Assembly (NCBI RefSeq): GCF_030253575.1
Contig: NC_080561.1
Coordinates: 38,177,564-38,241,563, forward strand
Reading direction: 5' to 3'
Source: Rhododendron vialii
Lineage: Eukaryota > Streptophyta > Magnoliopsida > Ericales > Ericaceae
DNA: 64,000 nt
The notes below the pieces were generated by a model. That model ran no database searches and was not told where the DNA came from. It saw only the letters and a program-made list of their open reading frames with translations. The position numbers and the translations under genes are program-made. Shown here in pieces: positions 44,456 to 55,030 of the stretch; the first letter of the stretch is position 1; the number at the start of each line of letters is the position of its first letter.

Positions 44456-45093
44456 GGCAGAGTCCATTTTGACTCCCTGTGAGTATCGTCATGTGCAGAT
44501 ACTCCCCTCATGATTCAAAACTGATTACATAATCTACCTGTGATTTTGAAAATGTACGAATAGACCCCCTGCCGTCATGTTTTCCATTTATATTAACGAA
44601 TACAACATTAAAAAACCGATATACCCTCATCATGTCTCTTGATTCTTTTTTCTTTTTTTAAATCTAACTATACCATCCCCTATACCAAAAATTAAATCTA
44701 AACCGTTGATATTGTAAATTTTGACGAGTACTACATCTATGCCAAAATTCAAGTCAATCAAAAAATGAAAAACTCATGGTCAAATCGATTTTGTTATGAA
44801 ATTAAAATTTCAAATTTGAATTTATTAAAAATTAGATCACTAGGTTATTGATGTCTAATCGAGATGATTTTTTACAGAGATACTCTATTCTTTATATAAT
44901 ACATTACGAATGACTCAAAATATATTCTAGAAGAGTGTGAGATACACCTCCGTTAATATGGATAGAAAACATGACGGCAAGGGGTCTATATGGACATTTT
45001 CAAAATTACAGGTAGGTTATGTGGTCAGTTTTGAACCATGAGGGGGATATCCGTACATGGCGATAACCACAGGGGATGAAAGTAGACTTTGCC
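44456..45093. mobile_element. Long-TIR MITE abutting GRP5 3' end
   Basis: About 140-bp inverted ends: 'ggcagagtccattttgactc' and 'gaaagtagactttgcc', with matching inner blocks 'ctgccgtcatgttttcc' and 'ggaaaacatgacggc' (one mismatch). 638 bp and no ORF. With the preceding foldback it replaces the 3' flank seen next to GRP3 and GRP4. Confidence 0.82.
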
Positions 45094-45107
45094 ATTGCTA
45101 AAAATTA

Positions 45108-45473
45108 CTAGACACCGCCTCCTCCTCCCCCACCGGCGCCACCACCACATCCACCTCCCCCACCGGTGCCACTACTTCCTCCTATGCCTCCTCCGCTACC
45201 ACCACATCCGCCGCCACCGTGATGACCATGGCCATGGCCATGACCATGGCCTCCACCACCACATCCGCTGCCACCGTGATTATGATGACCATGGCCTCCA
45301 CCGTGGTGGTGATGATGATGATGATGACCATGACCATCGCCTCCTATGTCTCCCCCGCCACCGTGGTCTCCAGAACCCTTGACGCAACTCACGATGCAAC
45401 CAAGAATTAAGACGACGCCGAAAATTACCCCAAAACCAATCGGGATACCCGGGAATGGGAATCCACTGGTCAT
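45108..45473 (-). CDS. GRP5, histidine/glycine-rich protein with one membrane span
   Basis: 121 residues. MTSGFPFPGIPIGFGVIFGV begins a membrane segment (about 8-30), followed by SCVKGSG. The DMTIF block of the other members is gone. In its place are His-rich runs (HGHHHHHHHHGGGHGHHNH and GHGHGHGHGHH), then a Gly/Cys tail. Runs of His and HG repeats commonly bind Zn, Ni or Cu; whether they do so here is inference. Leader and TATA are those of the family, 124 bp apart from the ATG. Confidence 0.7.
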   Translation of the reverse strand: MTSGFPFPGIPIGFGVIFGVVLILGCIVSCVKGSGDHGGGGDIGGDGHGHHHHHHHHGGGHGHHNHGGSGCGGGGHGHGHGHGHHGGGGCGGSGGGIGGSSGTGGGGGCGGGAGGGGGGGV

Positions 45474-45596
45474 TGCTTTAGGTGATGTGTTGTTTTTGCT
45501 TAAATTGCTTCCCTTGCCAAAACCAAAAGCTACAACAACGTTTGTCTAATCCTCTATATATGTTGCTTTAAAGTTTAATCCTGAAGCCACTATGCA

Positions 45597-45604
45597 TATT
45601 TATA
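45597..45604 (-). promoter_or_regulatory. GRP5 TATA box
   Basis: TATAAATA on the minus strand, 124 bp from the ATG, within the conserved block 'gcatatttatagccgta'. Confidence 0.7.
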
Positions 45605-48600
45605 GCCGTACGTCGTTTCCTTAATCACCTTCACGCATCACAAAACATTTGAGATTGACGTTTTGAATAAGTCTTACATACTAAAAAACAAATAGATACT
45701 ATATATACACATATATGACTATACGTATATCCAAAAAAAGCAATCACAGATGCGATTTGAACAAGCGTGTACATATAATTCGATGTGTTATTATTCTACA
45801 TACATACGCGTGATTGTCACGGCACGAAATCCAGAAGCGCCTCACATATTATATATGACGGATCTATCAATGTAAACAGTAAGATGAAGCGAACCTAGCA
45901 TGGCCCCACAAAGTAAGAATTTGTTGTAATAATGAAATCAACAGATCATTGATGACGGGATGATAGCAATCTTAAAAACATTCAGTGAAAACTCCACGAA
46001 CATAAATTTCATTTAAAAATGTTGACTGAAAAATTCTCCCTTAATTCCTAGTTGTGCACCTCATCTGTTAGAATCCTTACATATACTAAATAATATTGTG
46101 ATCATATCGTGATATTGAGATTTTTGATTTGATTGTAATTGATTACGATTTTATTGTAATTAGAATGATTCCTTCTATAGTTAGGTTCATTCCCCTTGTA
46201 TATAAATAAAGATCTCATTATACGGTTTCATTATCGAATTCAATAAAATATATCTTCTCTCTTATTTTATACACCCTTAAAATCAGCTGAGTTTGATGTT
46301 TTGAAGATTCTTATCTCCCATACATGCAATAAAAATCAAGGTTTTTTCAATCCTTCCATTGTTTCCTGCATTATCCGACCAAACACCAAGACCTTTGAAA
46401 ATAAATTCTTTATACCATCGGTGTAAACATTTGTTTTCTCCAAATCAATTACATCGTGTAACGTTGCAAAACAGTGGATGATGACGCGGTGCAATAAAAT
46501 CGATTGATTTTGAGGAAACAAGAATTTAATCTCTTTCAAGATAATCGTGTCAGGGATGTTTCCGGTACTGAAAAAATTTGTAAATTTTATTTGTGGTTGA
46601 GAAGTTGTAAGGTATTTCCGGTAGTGAATAAGTTGTTGATGGATTTGTGAGTAGAGTTATTATAGCAAAAAATAATAATTTTATTGATAATTTTTTTGTT
46701 AGTGAAAATAAGATGGTAAAATACTACAAAAATTTAACTAGTGAAAACAAAATGATTAGATGCGTTAAGTTTTTAGTTATTTTTTTTTTAAGTGGAAACA
46801 CTTTTTTGATCTCTTTGAATGTTCTGTATTCAACGGCCTGTTTTAGTCAGCAATTTGCATTCTCAAAGCTAACCACTCAACTGCCAAATGGAGTTTGGCC
46901 TCAAAACTCCAAAGTCTGAACAAAGTAAAAAAGGTCCCGTTTTAGCTATCTTTTTCATCTACTGTATAATTTATTGCCAAAAGTAGTTTCTCCTACCCTA
47001 AAACCATTTTTTACCTCCGTTCTCCCTTTGATCTCTTCCATTGTCTCCCACACTATTTATAGTTTAGGAGAATAACCTGATTACAAAGTACTGGCAAAAA
47101 GTAATTTACAACTTTTAGCTTATCAGAATGAGGCTCCGTTCTGGAACTCAATATAAGTATTTATTTTTTAAAAAGGCAATTTTAAGCAAAAAAATAATGT
47201 GTTTACGCAAATAATTTTTCTACCAATATGGATATTGTTTAATAGATCTTATCGAGATCTTTTATTCGGTGCAAAAAAAATCAAAAAATTATTTTTCATT
47301 TACATTACTTTTTAATTTAAAAATATGAAATAAAAACTTATTTTTTAAAAAGGTATTCTGAAGCGGAGCATGAGACGGGGGATATATTTTTTTCAGCATG
47401 GAAAAGGAAAAAGAGAGTCGCATTCCAAATCCAAGAGATACTTGTAGCAATTGTCAAAGAAGGAATCCAAATGGGTCCAATCTATATGGGCCAACGAGGC
47501 CCACTTTAACTCATAGTACACTCAACATCATTGATCATACTGCATTGGCACTGAAAGAAAACAAAACATAACTGACGGTCCACGGAAACAATAATTCGAA
47601 AGGGGGGACTCGGATGCTACACAATGACGATGAGATTTAGATTTTTGAATTGCCAAACAGATGGTTTGGATGATGCACAACACGGTGTTGTTCACCACCC
47701 GCACAACACCATTTCTGGTTCCAATATTTACCTTCTTTTTTGTTTGATGACTCAATTTTTGAGGGTCCCAACTAAAGTCACTTGCGAGAGTCCCAACTAA
47801 AGTCAGAGCAAAATTCTGTATAGACTATCTCCAAATATTGATAGCAACTGAGTGGTTTCCAACCTAGAACTTTGAAAGGGAGTAAACTCCTAAATCCCAA
47901 GTCATGACTACTAATTAGGTAATTGCATTCTCTGTAATCTTGGATTTAGATCGCATCAAATAGTTTAAAATCTCGATCGTTCATCTAGATTAGACTATTA
48001 ACATAAGTTTAGTACAATATTATGTTACCATATTTTATAGGTTTTATTATTACATTTTCTGTTTAGACTAAGTTATTATTCATGTTTTCTAGGGTTTTGT
48101 TTTTTGTTTTTTTTAATCTTATTCATGCTTTCTAGTTAGCCTAAGTTTACTTCCTTAGATCTTTTAGGTTTTTTGGTCACCAAATTTGCAGCCTATATAA
48201 ATAAGTCATGTTAAAGTTATCTTTTAATTTGGACGTGAATGGAATACGCAATGGTTTACGAAGAAATTTCTGTGTCCACACAAGCTTCCAATTTGTCTTT
48301 ACCCCACTGGACATGATTTTTTTTATTTGTTACAACTGACAGAAGAATACAAGTATTAGAATTACATTAAACTGGAAATAAGTCTACAAGTACACAAGGG
48401 AACAACACGTACACGCAGATGAAAAAATTCGAACACGTAATGATCTAATAATGAGATACAAGAGTCGTAGCTAACTGAACTAGAATCATGGGATTTTGGT
48501 TGTACAATTTGTTGGAGTGAGTTGGCAATTGCAAAATATCATGTTTTGAGGGCCCAAGAGTTTACCCAAAGGTTTCTAATTGTGAAATATCAACTACCGG

Positions 48601-48699
48601 ATCCCTCATAATCCTCAATCAGATCCTTCCACGTTACTCAACTATTTTACAAACACATATATTCTCTTTGCTCCATATTTATAATATAGGGCTCTTCTA
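45605..48699. other. Duplicated host spacer, no gene
   Basis: Counterpart of 24345-29325 with internal losses. It contains MITE family A copy 3 and the empty sites for the Helitron (about 48020) and hAT MITE (about 48075). About 46060-46270 looks like an LTR-style block ('gtatataaataaagatctc', 'ttattttatacaccc') not seen in units 1 and 2; no element ends were defined. Confidence 0.5.
47132..47369. mobile_element. MITE family A, copy 3
   Basis: Ends 'ggctccgttctggaact' and 'ttctgaagcggagc'; the same 'acttattttttaaaaagg' near the ends and 'gatctt.t.gagatctttta' in the middle as copies 1 and 2. Confidence 0.75.
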
Positions 48700-49019
48700 A
48701 CTACAACACAAACGGCCTATTGCAAAGAAAGTATTTCCTCGCTAAAGCATCAGTTTTCCTCGTTAATGGTATTTGCGAGGAAATATTTTGTCGCCCATTT
48801 TCCTCGCCTAAACCTTGTCGCTAAAACAATTCACGAAGAAATTAGTTTTTCTCTTTGCGACAAATTGTTTCCTCGCTATTTTTAAAAAAATTCATCTCCA
48901 AATCTGTCCATTTTGTCGCAGAAGGCTAAGAATTCATTACTACCAACAACAATATGATAGGAAGTTTTTTCCTCGCTAAACAAATTTAAATCCAAAACAA
49001 ATGCAACTGCTCTGCATCT

Positions 49020-49090
49020 TTTGCACGTAGTCATTCTCAAACCTGGGACCTCTGCTTTGTGAGACGCAACACTTATCCACCGCACCACTT
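49020..49090 (-). other. tRNA-like / SINE-head sequence
   Basis: On the minus strand, an A-box-like 'tggtgcggtggataagtg' is followed about 30 nt later by a B-box-like 'caggtttgagaatg'. No cloverleaf closes well, so a decayed SINE head is more likely than a tRNA gene. Confidence 0.3.
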
Positions 49091-49336
49091 TGCACTTCTG
49101 GATAGAAGGTGAACTTTTTATTATATATCATCATTTTATCTTGTCTTTCACCTCTACAAATTTGCTTTCCGACATTAATGGTCTTCGACTTTTTGTACAG
49201 TGTCTGAACTTTGTTTGAGCAAAGTCTAATCTTTTGCCAGCTCAACATTTTTTTTTGGTTGAACATGTTCTATTGGTATCTGACAGCAATTTTGGTAGGA
49301 TTAATAATATTTGTTATCTATTTTTTTGATGGGATT

Positions 49337-49577
49337 ATCGTACTCCGTCCATCCCTTTTTAAACGTCCATTACAATTTTGCATGTTATTTTTAATTGTCT
49401 ATATCCCTTAATGTATATTGCTAAAAATTTACAATATAGATCTTGTTTGATAGATCTCAATTATTTCTATAAGACAATGACTTTAAAAACATAAATATAA
49501 TATACGTCGACAAATTTAACCATTGAAAATGACACGTAGAACCATAGTGAACACTTAAAAAGGAATAGAAGGAGTAG
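49337..49577. mobile_element. Stowaway-like MITE inside the CACTA-like element
   Basis: Ends 'cgtactccgtccatcccttt' and 'aaaaaggaatagaaggagta', inverted in the Stowaway style. Confidence 0.6.
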
Positions 49578-49712
49578 CTTTTATGGATCGAATGCGTTTT
49601 TTGCCGCCATAAGCTCGAGATATATTTTGGATTGCGTTTTTGTAAACTTACAAGTCTGAAACTTATTTTGGTAATTTTTTTTACTTCTTGTTACTTTTTG
49701 TGTGTGTATATA

Positions 49713-49968
49713 TACTACCTCTATGACATAATCTTGGTCCCCTATGAACCTAGAAAAAAAATAATCTGGGAGCAATCTTCAAACTTAAAAATAATGTATT
49801 TTTTAAAATAATTTTTTATTTTTTTACACAGTTCAAAAGACCTTATCGAAATCTATCAAATATGATTCATATTGCACAAATATGATTTTGACAAGTACAC
49901 TATTTTTAAGTTCAAAAATTGCACGTAATTTCGTAGCTAGGGGACCAAAATTGTGAGACGGAGTGAGT
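49713..49968. mobile_element. MITE inside the CACTA-like element
   Basis: Ends 'actacctctatgacataatc' plus 'ttggtcccctatg', and inverse 'aggggaccaaaattgtgaga' plus 'cggagtgagta'. No ORF. Confidence 0.65.
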
Positions 49969-51109
49969 ATATAAATACATACATATATGAAAGCATATAA
50001 CAATCACCCTAATAGTAGTATATATATTGAAAGGCAGATCTAGAATTGCGTTAAAGCTGCCTCATAGTAGCCTCATTGGTCAATATATTACGAGCAGTTT
50101 GTCACTGATAATCACCCACCTGAAATAGCAAAAATTGTATTAGATGAGTATATTATCATTAAACAAAACTATTAAAATGATAAGTAGATTGAATAACCTT
50201 TCTAAAATTAATAAGTGATTGAATAATCTCTCTAAATATGAGGGTAATTTGAATATCTTTCAACATACCAACTCGTGATCCATTTAATAATATGGTGTCA
50301 TTCACTATTTAATTGTATCAAATACCCTCATTGAATGATACAATAAAGGAAAATCATGCCTCACACTTACTAGAGGGGCGAGCCAATAGGATACAATTAG
50401 CGAGAAAATTGCATTTTGTCGCCTGTAGGATACAAATAGCGAGGAAAAGTTCATTTTGTCACTATAGGATATGAATAATGAGGAAATGTATTTTCCTTGC
50501 CATAGAAGAATAATATGCGAGGAAAAAAGATCTATAGGCGACAAAACTTATGTTTCCTCGCTAAATGGATATATTTTGCGACGAAAAGCATTTTCCTCGC
50601 TAAATTTGTTATTAAAGGCGACGAAAATATTTTTCCTCGCTGATTGTGCACTATTTGCGAGGAAAATGAATTTCCTCACAAATTTTCCTCGCAATAGGCT
50701 ATTCGTGTTGTAGTGTATTTTTAGAATCAAAAGATAATCTTTTCACATAATTTGTAAAGAAAAATTACATTAATTTATTTAAATTGCTAATTGAGATATT
50801 CACAATTTGTGAAAAACTTGAACAATTTTCCAGGAAACTACACAGTTTTTAATAACATGCACTATAGGCCGTGGTGAGATCTTAAAAGTAGGACCCGAGA
50901 CAAGTGCAATGAAGTTCCCTATATATAGATGACTATGTGAACTAAAGACAACAATACTCATTGAAAAATAGGTAAAATAACTTATGTACATATCCATTTC
51001 ATCTACCAAAAAAAAAAGGAAAATTTAGTAATAGGTCCACTATAGACATTTCATAAGTCCACAAGTCTATCTAATTGTTTTGTAAAATCACAAGTCCACA
51101 CAACCTAAA

Positions 51110-51320
51110 TCCTAGGCTATCCTATATGAAAGTGCCTAAAACCCTAAATTCTATAAAAATGCCTAAATCATTAAAATCTTATAATAGGAAAGTGAACTCT
51201 AAAACCTTATAAAAATGCCTAAACTCTAGGGTACTCTATCCTATAATAAAAAGTGCACCCTAAAATCTTATGAAAATGCCTAAACCCTAGGGTATCATAA
51301 AATGAACTTGAGATCTTACA
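51110..51320. repeat. Imperfect tandem repeat, about 60-75 bp
   Basis: 'aaaatgcctaaaccctagggta' and 'ctatcctataat' phrases recur three to four times. Not a telomeric array despite the 'ccctaaa' look. Confidence 0.6.
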
Positions 51321-52688
51321 AAATTAATAGGTAGAGTTGTGAATTTATGAAGTTCACATAATGGATTTAAGACTAATTTTCTAAAAATAAATTTCCAATT
51401 TGAATAATAATGTTTTGCTCACCTCTCATGACTTACATGAGTATGTGTGCGATCGACAAATGTGATAAGCTGAGTGAAAGTTCATTTGTAGAAGATTGAA
51501 ATTACAGACTGTTTAGATTGCTGAGTCATTATTTTTGCTAACTACTTTTCATTATTTTTAACCCAATTTTTTAACCCCATTTTAGTATATAAGTTTCAAT
51601 TAATCAATGCAGCAAATGACAATTACGGATGACAATAATGTCACCTGAATCGACGGTTACGTTCCCCAGTCTGGGGAGGGGGGGGGGGGGGGAAGACTTC
51701 TTCCAAAATCTACCCTGTAAGTGTCGATTTGGGTTTGGCACAGGGAAGTACCAAAACCAACCGACCCATCCTTATCCGACAACTCTTTTTCTTTTTCTTT
51801 TTTTTCTGCCAATATTGTATACTTCACCGAAGAGTTAGCGGAGAATTAGTATTAACAATCAAAGGAGGTTTGATGTCTTTTCATAGACTCGAATCCCAGA
51901 CCGCTCCCTTGCAAGACAAAAAATACAATCAGATAGACTAAGAGGCACGGCAACTCATTAATCTAGGTCTCTTTCTTTCGTAAATGGCATGAAGTTCCTT
52001 TCATGTTGGCAGGTGAGCTGGGTACTACAACAAATCACCATGAGAAATTTTTGGGTGCCGAGTGGATAACACATGGCGGTATCCCGTGCCCATTCTTGCT
52101 GTTCCAAACATGTTTTGGAAGGCCTAGATTTCTACCCTCACCCGACCACTATCTCTCCTCTTTTTCTCTCTCTAAAATCCGAACCGTCTAAAACACATTT
52201 GGACGACTGAAATCGCTCACGGGGTACCACAAGTACTATACCACCCGCTTGGCACCCAAAAATTTCTCAATCACCATACACCAGTTATTATAGAACCACC
52301 AACTCAACAAAAACTGCATTTACTCTTCAACAACATCTCCTGTATTTTTCTTCGAATTTTTATTTTGTTATTTGCGAACTTCCAAGTCCCAATAGCACTC
52401 ATTCTTCAAATGGGGTGAGAAACAATTGAATAGAAATAAAACAGAGCGCCATAATTTACAATAAATTAAAAACAATCAGATACAATCAAATCCATATATA
52501 TGCACAAGATTTTCCGAATTCCCTTTCTGTAAAAACAAAATATAAAGCATTATATGTGCAAATCCTGAAGAAACAAACTCATATTCTGTACCTCCTAAAC
52601 AACAAAATCAAATGAATAAATGAGCCCGAGAAGAAATTAAAGACAAGGCAAAAACAGAGAGAGAGAGAGAGAGAGATGTGGTTGAGGA

Positions 52689-52862
52689 TCATACGACGCC
52701 ACCGTAGGCGCCATCACAGGAGCAACCGCCGCCGCCGCTGCCGCTGCCGGTGTCGCCGTGGGGGCGGGGTTTGGAGCTGAGGCAACAACACATGAGACCC
52801 AATAGAAACATAAAAGTCCAGGCTGTGACCAAAGCTTGTACCCAATTCTTGTAATACCCCAT
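52689..52862 (-). CDS. Small Cys-cluster membrane peptide, copy 2
   Basis: 57 residues, nearly the same as copy 1: MGYYKNWVQALVTAWTFMFL, then LGLMCCCLSSKPRPHGDTGS and a Gly/Cys tail (GGGGCSCDGAYGGVV). The membrane segment and CCC cluster are unchanged; the tail has gained Gly codons and lost one Cys. Upstream sequence, including the TTG-initiated extension, is also conserved, so the duplication is fairly recent. A GA tract follows the stop on the minus strand. Function unknown. Confidence 0.6.
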   Translation of the reverse strand: MGYYKNWVQALVTAWTFMFLLGLMCCCLSSKPRPHGDTGSGSGGGGCSCDGAYGGVV

Positions 52863-53511
52863 GATGATCTTCTCTCCTCCCTTTTCAATTTCCACCAATT
52901 TTGTTGCATCATCTTAGCACTGAATCTGCTTCTTGTTGCTCATCTCACACCCCCCAAAAACATGGTACAATGGAAACTTCCACCTTTTGAGAGAGAAAGA
53001 GAATGGGTTATATAAAGATATAAAGATGCTTTGAAACCGTGACGTAAGACCTGAAACTTAAGAGTTTGTATCGTCGAAAATTTCAAACTTTAAACCGTCT
53101 ATGTACTTTAAATATTTGTGAGACCAGTTTTATGCATGCATGGTTTATCTCAGATTTATGTGAGTTCCGCTAGAATTAGCCTACAAAAATTAACCGAGAT
53201 GCGCGTAGTTTAAAACCGAAAGTTACGAAAAACATCCAAACATATACATATTTATAAGGCGATTGGAGAAAGAGGAATATTGGAATAAAGGTATCAAAAT
53301 TCGGTCTTGCTATTGTCAGCCCACTGGGCTGATGAAAAGCACACTAGAAGACAAGGAAAACACATATTTCTGTGTACTTTTTATACCTTTTAATACACAT
53401 TCACATACTCATTATTCTCAGCCCACTAGGCTGATTTTAGAATTTTCCTTCAAAATTTGGAAGAAACATTGGCTCACATGGGTTGAGAAATTTGAAAGAG
53501 GCCAAAATAAC

Positions 53512-54342
53512 GGACGCGGGGGCTCTGCTGCCCACCATGGGCAGCAGCCCCTGCCCACACCTCACACACACCTCACACGGCACCGTTTTGGGAAGGAAAG
53601 AAAAAACAAAACTCTCCGTTTGCAATCCTATGAAGCAGAAACGTGATTATGAAAGTCATAGAGTTAAAATTTAATTATGTTTCTTTAGAATAATATGATT
53701 AGAATAATAAGATCTTCGCGTCAATTCAAACCGATTGAAAATTGAAGCACTTAAATTTTTAATCATATTTTTTAATATATAAACGGTCTAAAAAAATTAA
53801 GTGCGCTAATTTTTAATTCGTTTGAACAAATACGAAGATCTTATTATTCGGATCATATTATTCTAAAGAGATATAATTAATTTTTGTCTATAGGGCTCTC
53901 ATAATCACGTTTCTGATCTACAGGATCCTAAATAAAGAGCATATACTTAATTATGAGAGCCCTAGAGACAAAAATTAATTATGATACTTTAGAATAATAT
54001 GATTAGAATAAAAAGATCTTCGTACTTGTTCAAACGAATTAAAACTTGGCGTACTTAATTTTTTTAGACCATTTATATATTAAAAAATATGATTAAAAAA
54101 TTAAGTGCTCCAATTTTCAATCCGTTTGAATTGACACGAAGATCTTATTATTCTGATCATATTATTCTAAAGAGACATAATTAAATTTTAACTCTAGGGC
54201 TCTCATAATCATGTTTCTGCTCTATAAGATTGCAAACGAAAAGTTTGGTTTTTCTTTCCTTCCCAAAACGGTGCCGTGTGAGGTGTGTGTGAGGTGTGGG
54301 CAGGGGCTGCTGCCCATGGTGGGCAGTAGAGCCCCCGCGTCC
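53512..54342. mobile_element. Mutator-type foldback element, 831 bp, near-perfect palindrome
   Basis: Ends GGACGCGGGGGCTC...GAGCCCCCGCGTCC with arms over 200 bp. Flanked by the 9-bp duplication CAAAATAAC (53503-53511, 54343-54351). The empty site in unit 2 is 'gccaaaataacacgggcc' (about 42620). The middle is itself palindromic, so nearly the whole element can fold on itself. Its ORFs on the two strands (about 53483-53674 and 54181-54489) are mirror images and not genes. Confidence 0.9.
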
Positions 54343-54842
54343 CAAAATAACATGGGCCACTTCGAAACCAACAACGTTTACAATGTCTCTAAAGTTCTCA
54401 TTAAAATAAAATGTTATGGACACAGACGAAAGTAAATAAATCTTAACGCAGATGTATTCGAAATTATTCAATGCATATAGACTCTGCATCTACCGTGTGC
54501 GACCCACCTGCATTGAACAGTTCGAACACATCTATGTTTGGTTTTGTACACCTCCCTTTGTGTCTGTAGCGTTGGTGTAGAAAGAAATTGTGGTGGGTTA
54601 ATGGTTATCAATTTCAAGAAGTAAAACAAAGGTTTCATTTGGGTTGCTTTTTGTCACTTCGCTTCAACGCGACTCTTTGTTTAAAAGGTAAGTTGTATCC
54701 AGACGAGTTAATTTGATTCTCATTTCGGGCAAGCAAACGGATCCTTGTGCAATTGAAAACTGGTAAATACAAATGCTTTTAGAACTTAGAAGAAGAATAT
54801 ACCGTTATTTAGGTTTCTCAATCCTCGTACATACAAATACAA

Positions 54843-55030
54843 CTCTAAGCGGTTTGGCCAAACGGATATGAGAAAAATAACAAGTGTTTGCCCTTGATGG
54901 GTTGCGTGTTCGAATCCCACAAAGTCCAAACCTTGAGGCCATCGAAGTGTTTGTCCTGTCGTTAATTTTAGATCTCAAAAGTAGTTGAGATACGCGTAAA
55001 CTGACTCGAACATCCGGTTATCAAATCCTC
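54843..55030 (+). mobile_element. tRNA-derived SINE
   Basis: A-box 'ttggccaaacgg' (about 54856) and B-box 'gtgttcgaatccc' (about 54907) have the spacing of RNA polymerase III promoters. The body continues 'gtcctgtcgttaattt', 'tagttgagatacgcgtaa' and 'gaacatccggttat', a layout seen in plant SINEs. No intact tRNA fold. Confidence 0.6.

Larger units (their letters stand above)
48700..50715. mobile_element. CACTA-like non-autonomous element
   Basis: About 2.0 kb. Inverted ends ACTACAACACAAACGGCC and, from the other side, CACTACAACACGAATAGCC. Subterminal regions are packed with 'gcgaggaaa' and 'ggcgacaaaa' motifs in both orientations, as in CACTA transposons. The unoccupied site in unit 2 reads 'gggctcttctatttttag' (about 40590); TA is found on both sides here. 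No transposase. Two smaller MITEs lie inside. Confidence 0.78.
43890..54650. repeat. Segmental duplication, unit 3
   Basis: Same landmarks as units 1 and 2, with GRP5 and the second Cys-cluster gene. It lacks the LINE, the Helitron and the hAT MITE but has its own CACTA-like and Mutator-type insertions and an extra block of about 750 bp (about 51660-52410). Edges approximate. Confidence 0.7.

Noticed and set aside
49020..49090. Possible functional tRNA gene on the minus strand
   Set aside because: A- and B-box-like motifs only; no closing acceptor stem or anticodon arm, and it sits inside a transposon.
50305..50730. Small ORFs with FSSLFVSY-type repeats
   Set aside because: Translations of the subterminal gcgaggaaa motifs of the CACTA-like element.
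51110..51320. Interstitial telomere-like sequence ('ccctaaa' phrases)
   Set aside because: Units are 60-75 bp and only contain the phrase by chance; no run of seven-base telomere repeats.
52637..52912. 91-residue ORF overlapping the second Cys-cluster gene in another frame
   Set aside because: It is an Ala/Pro-rich frame shadow; the 57-residue frame is the one conserved with copy 1.
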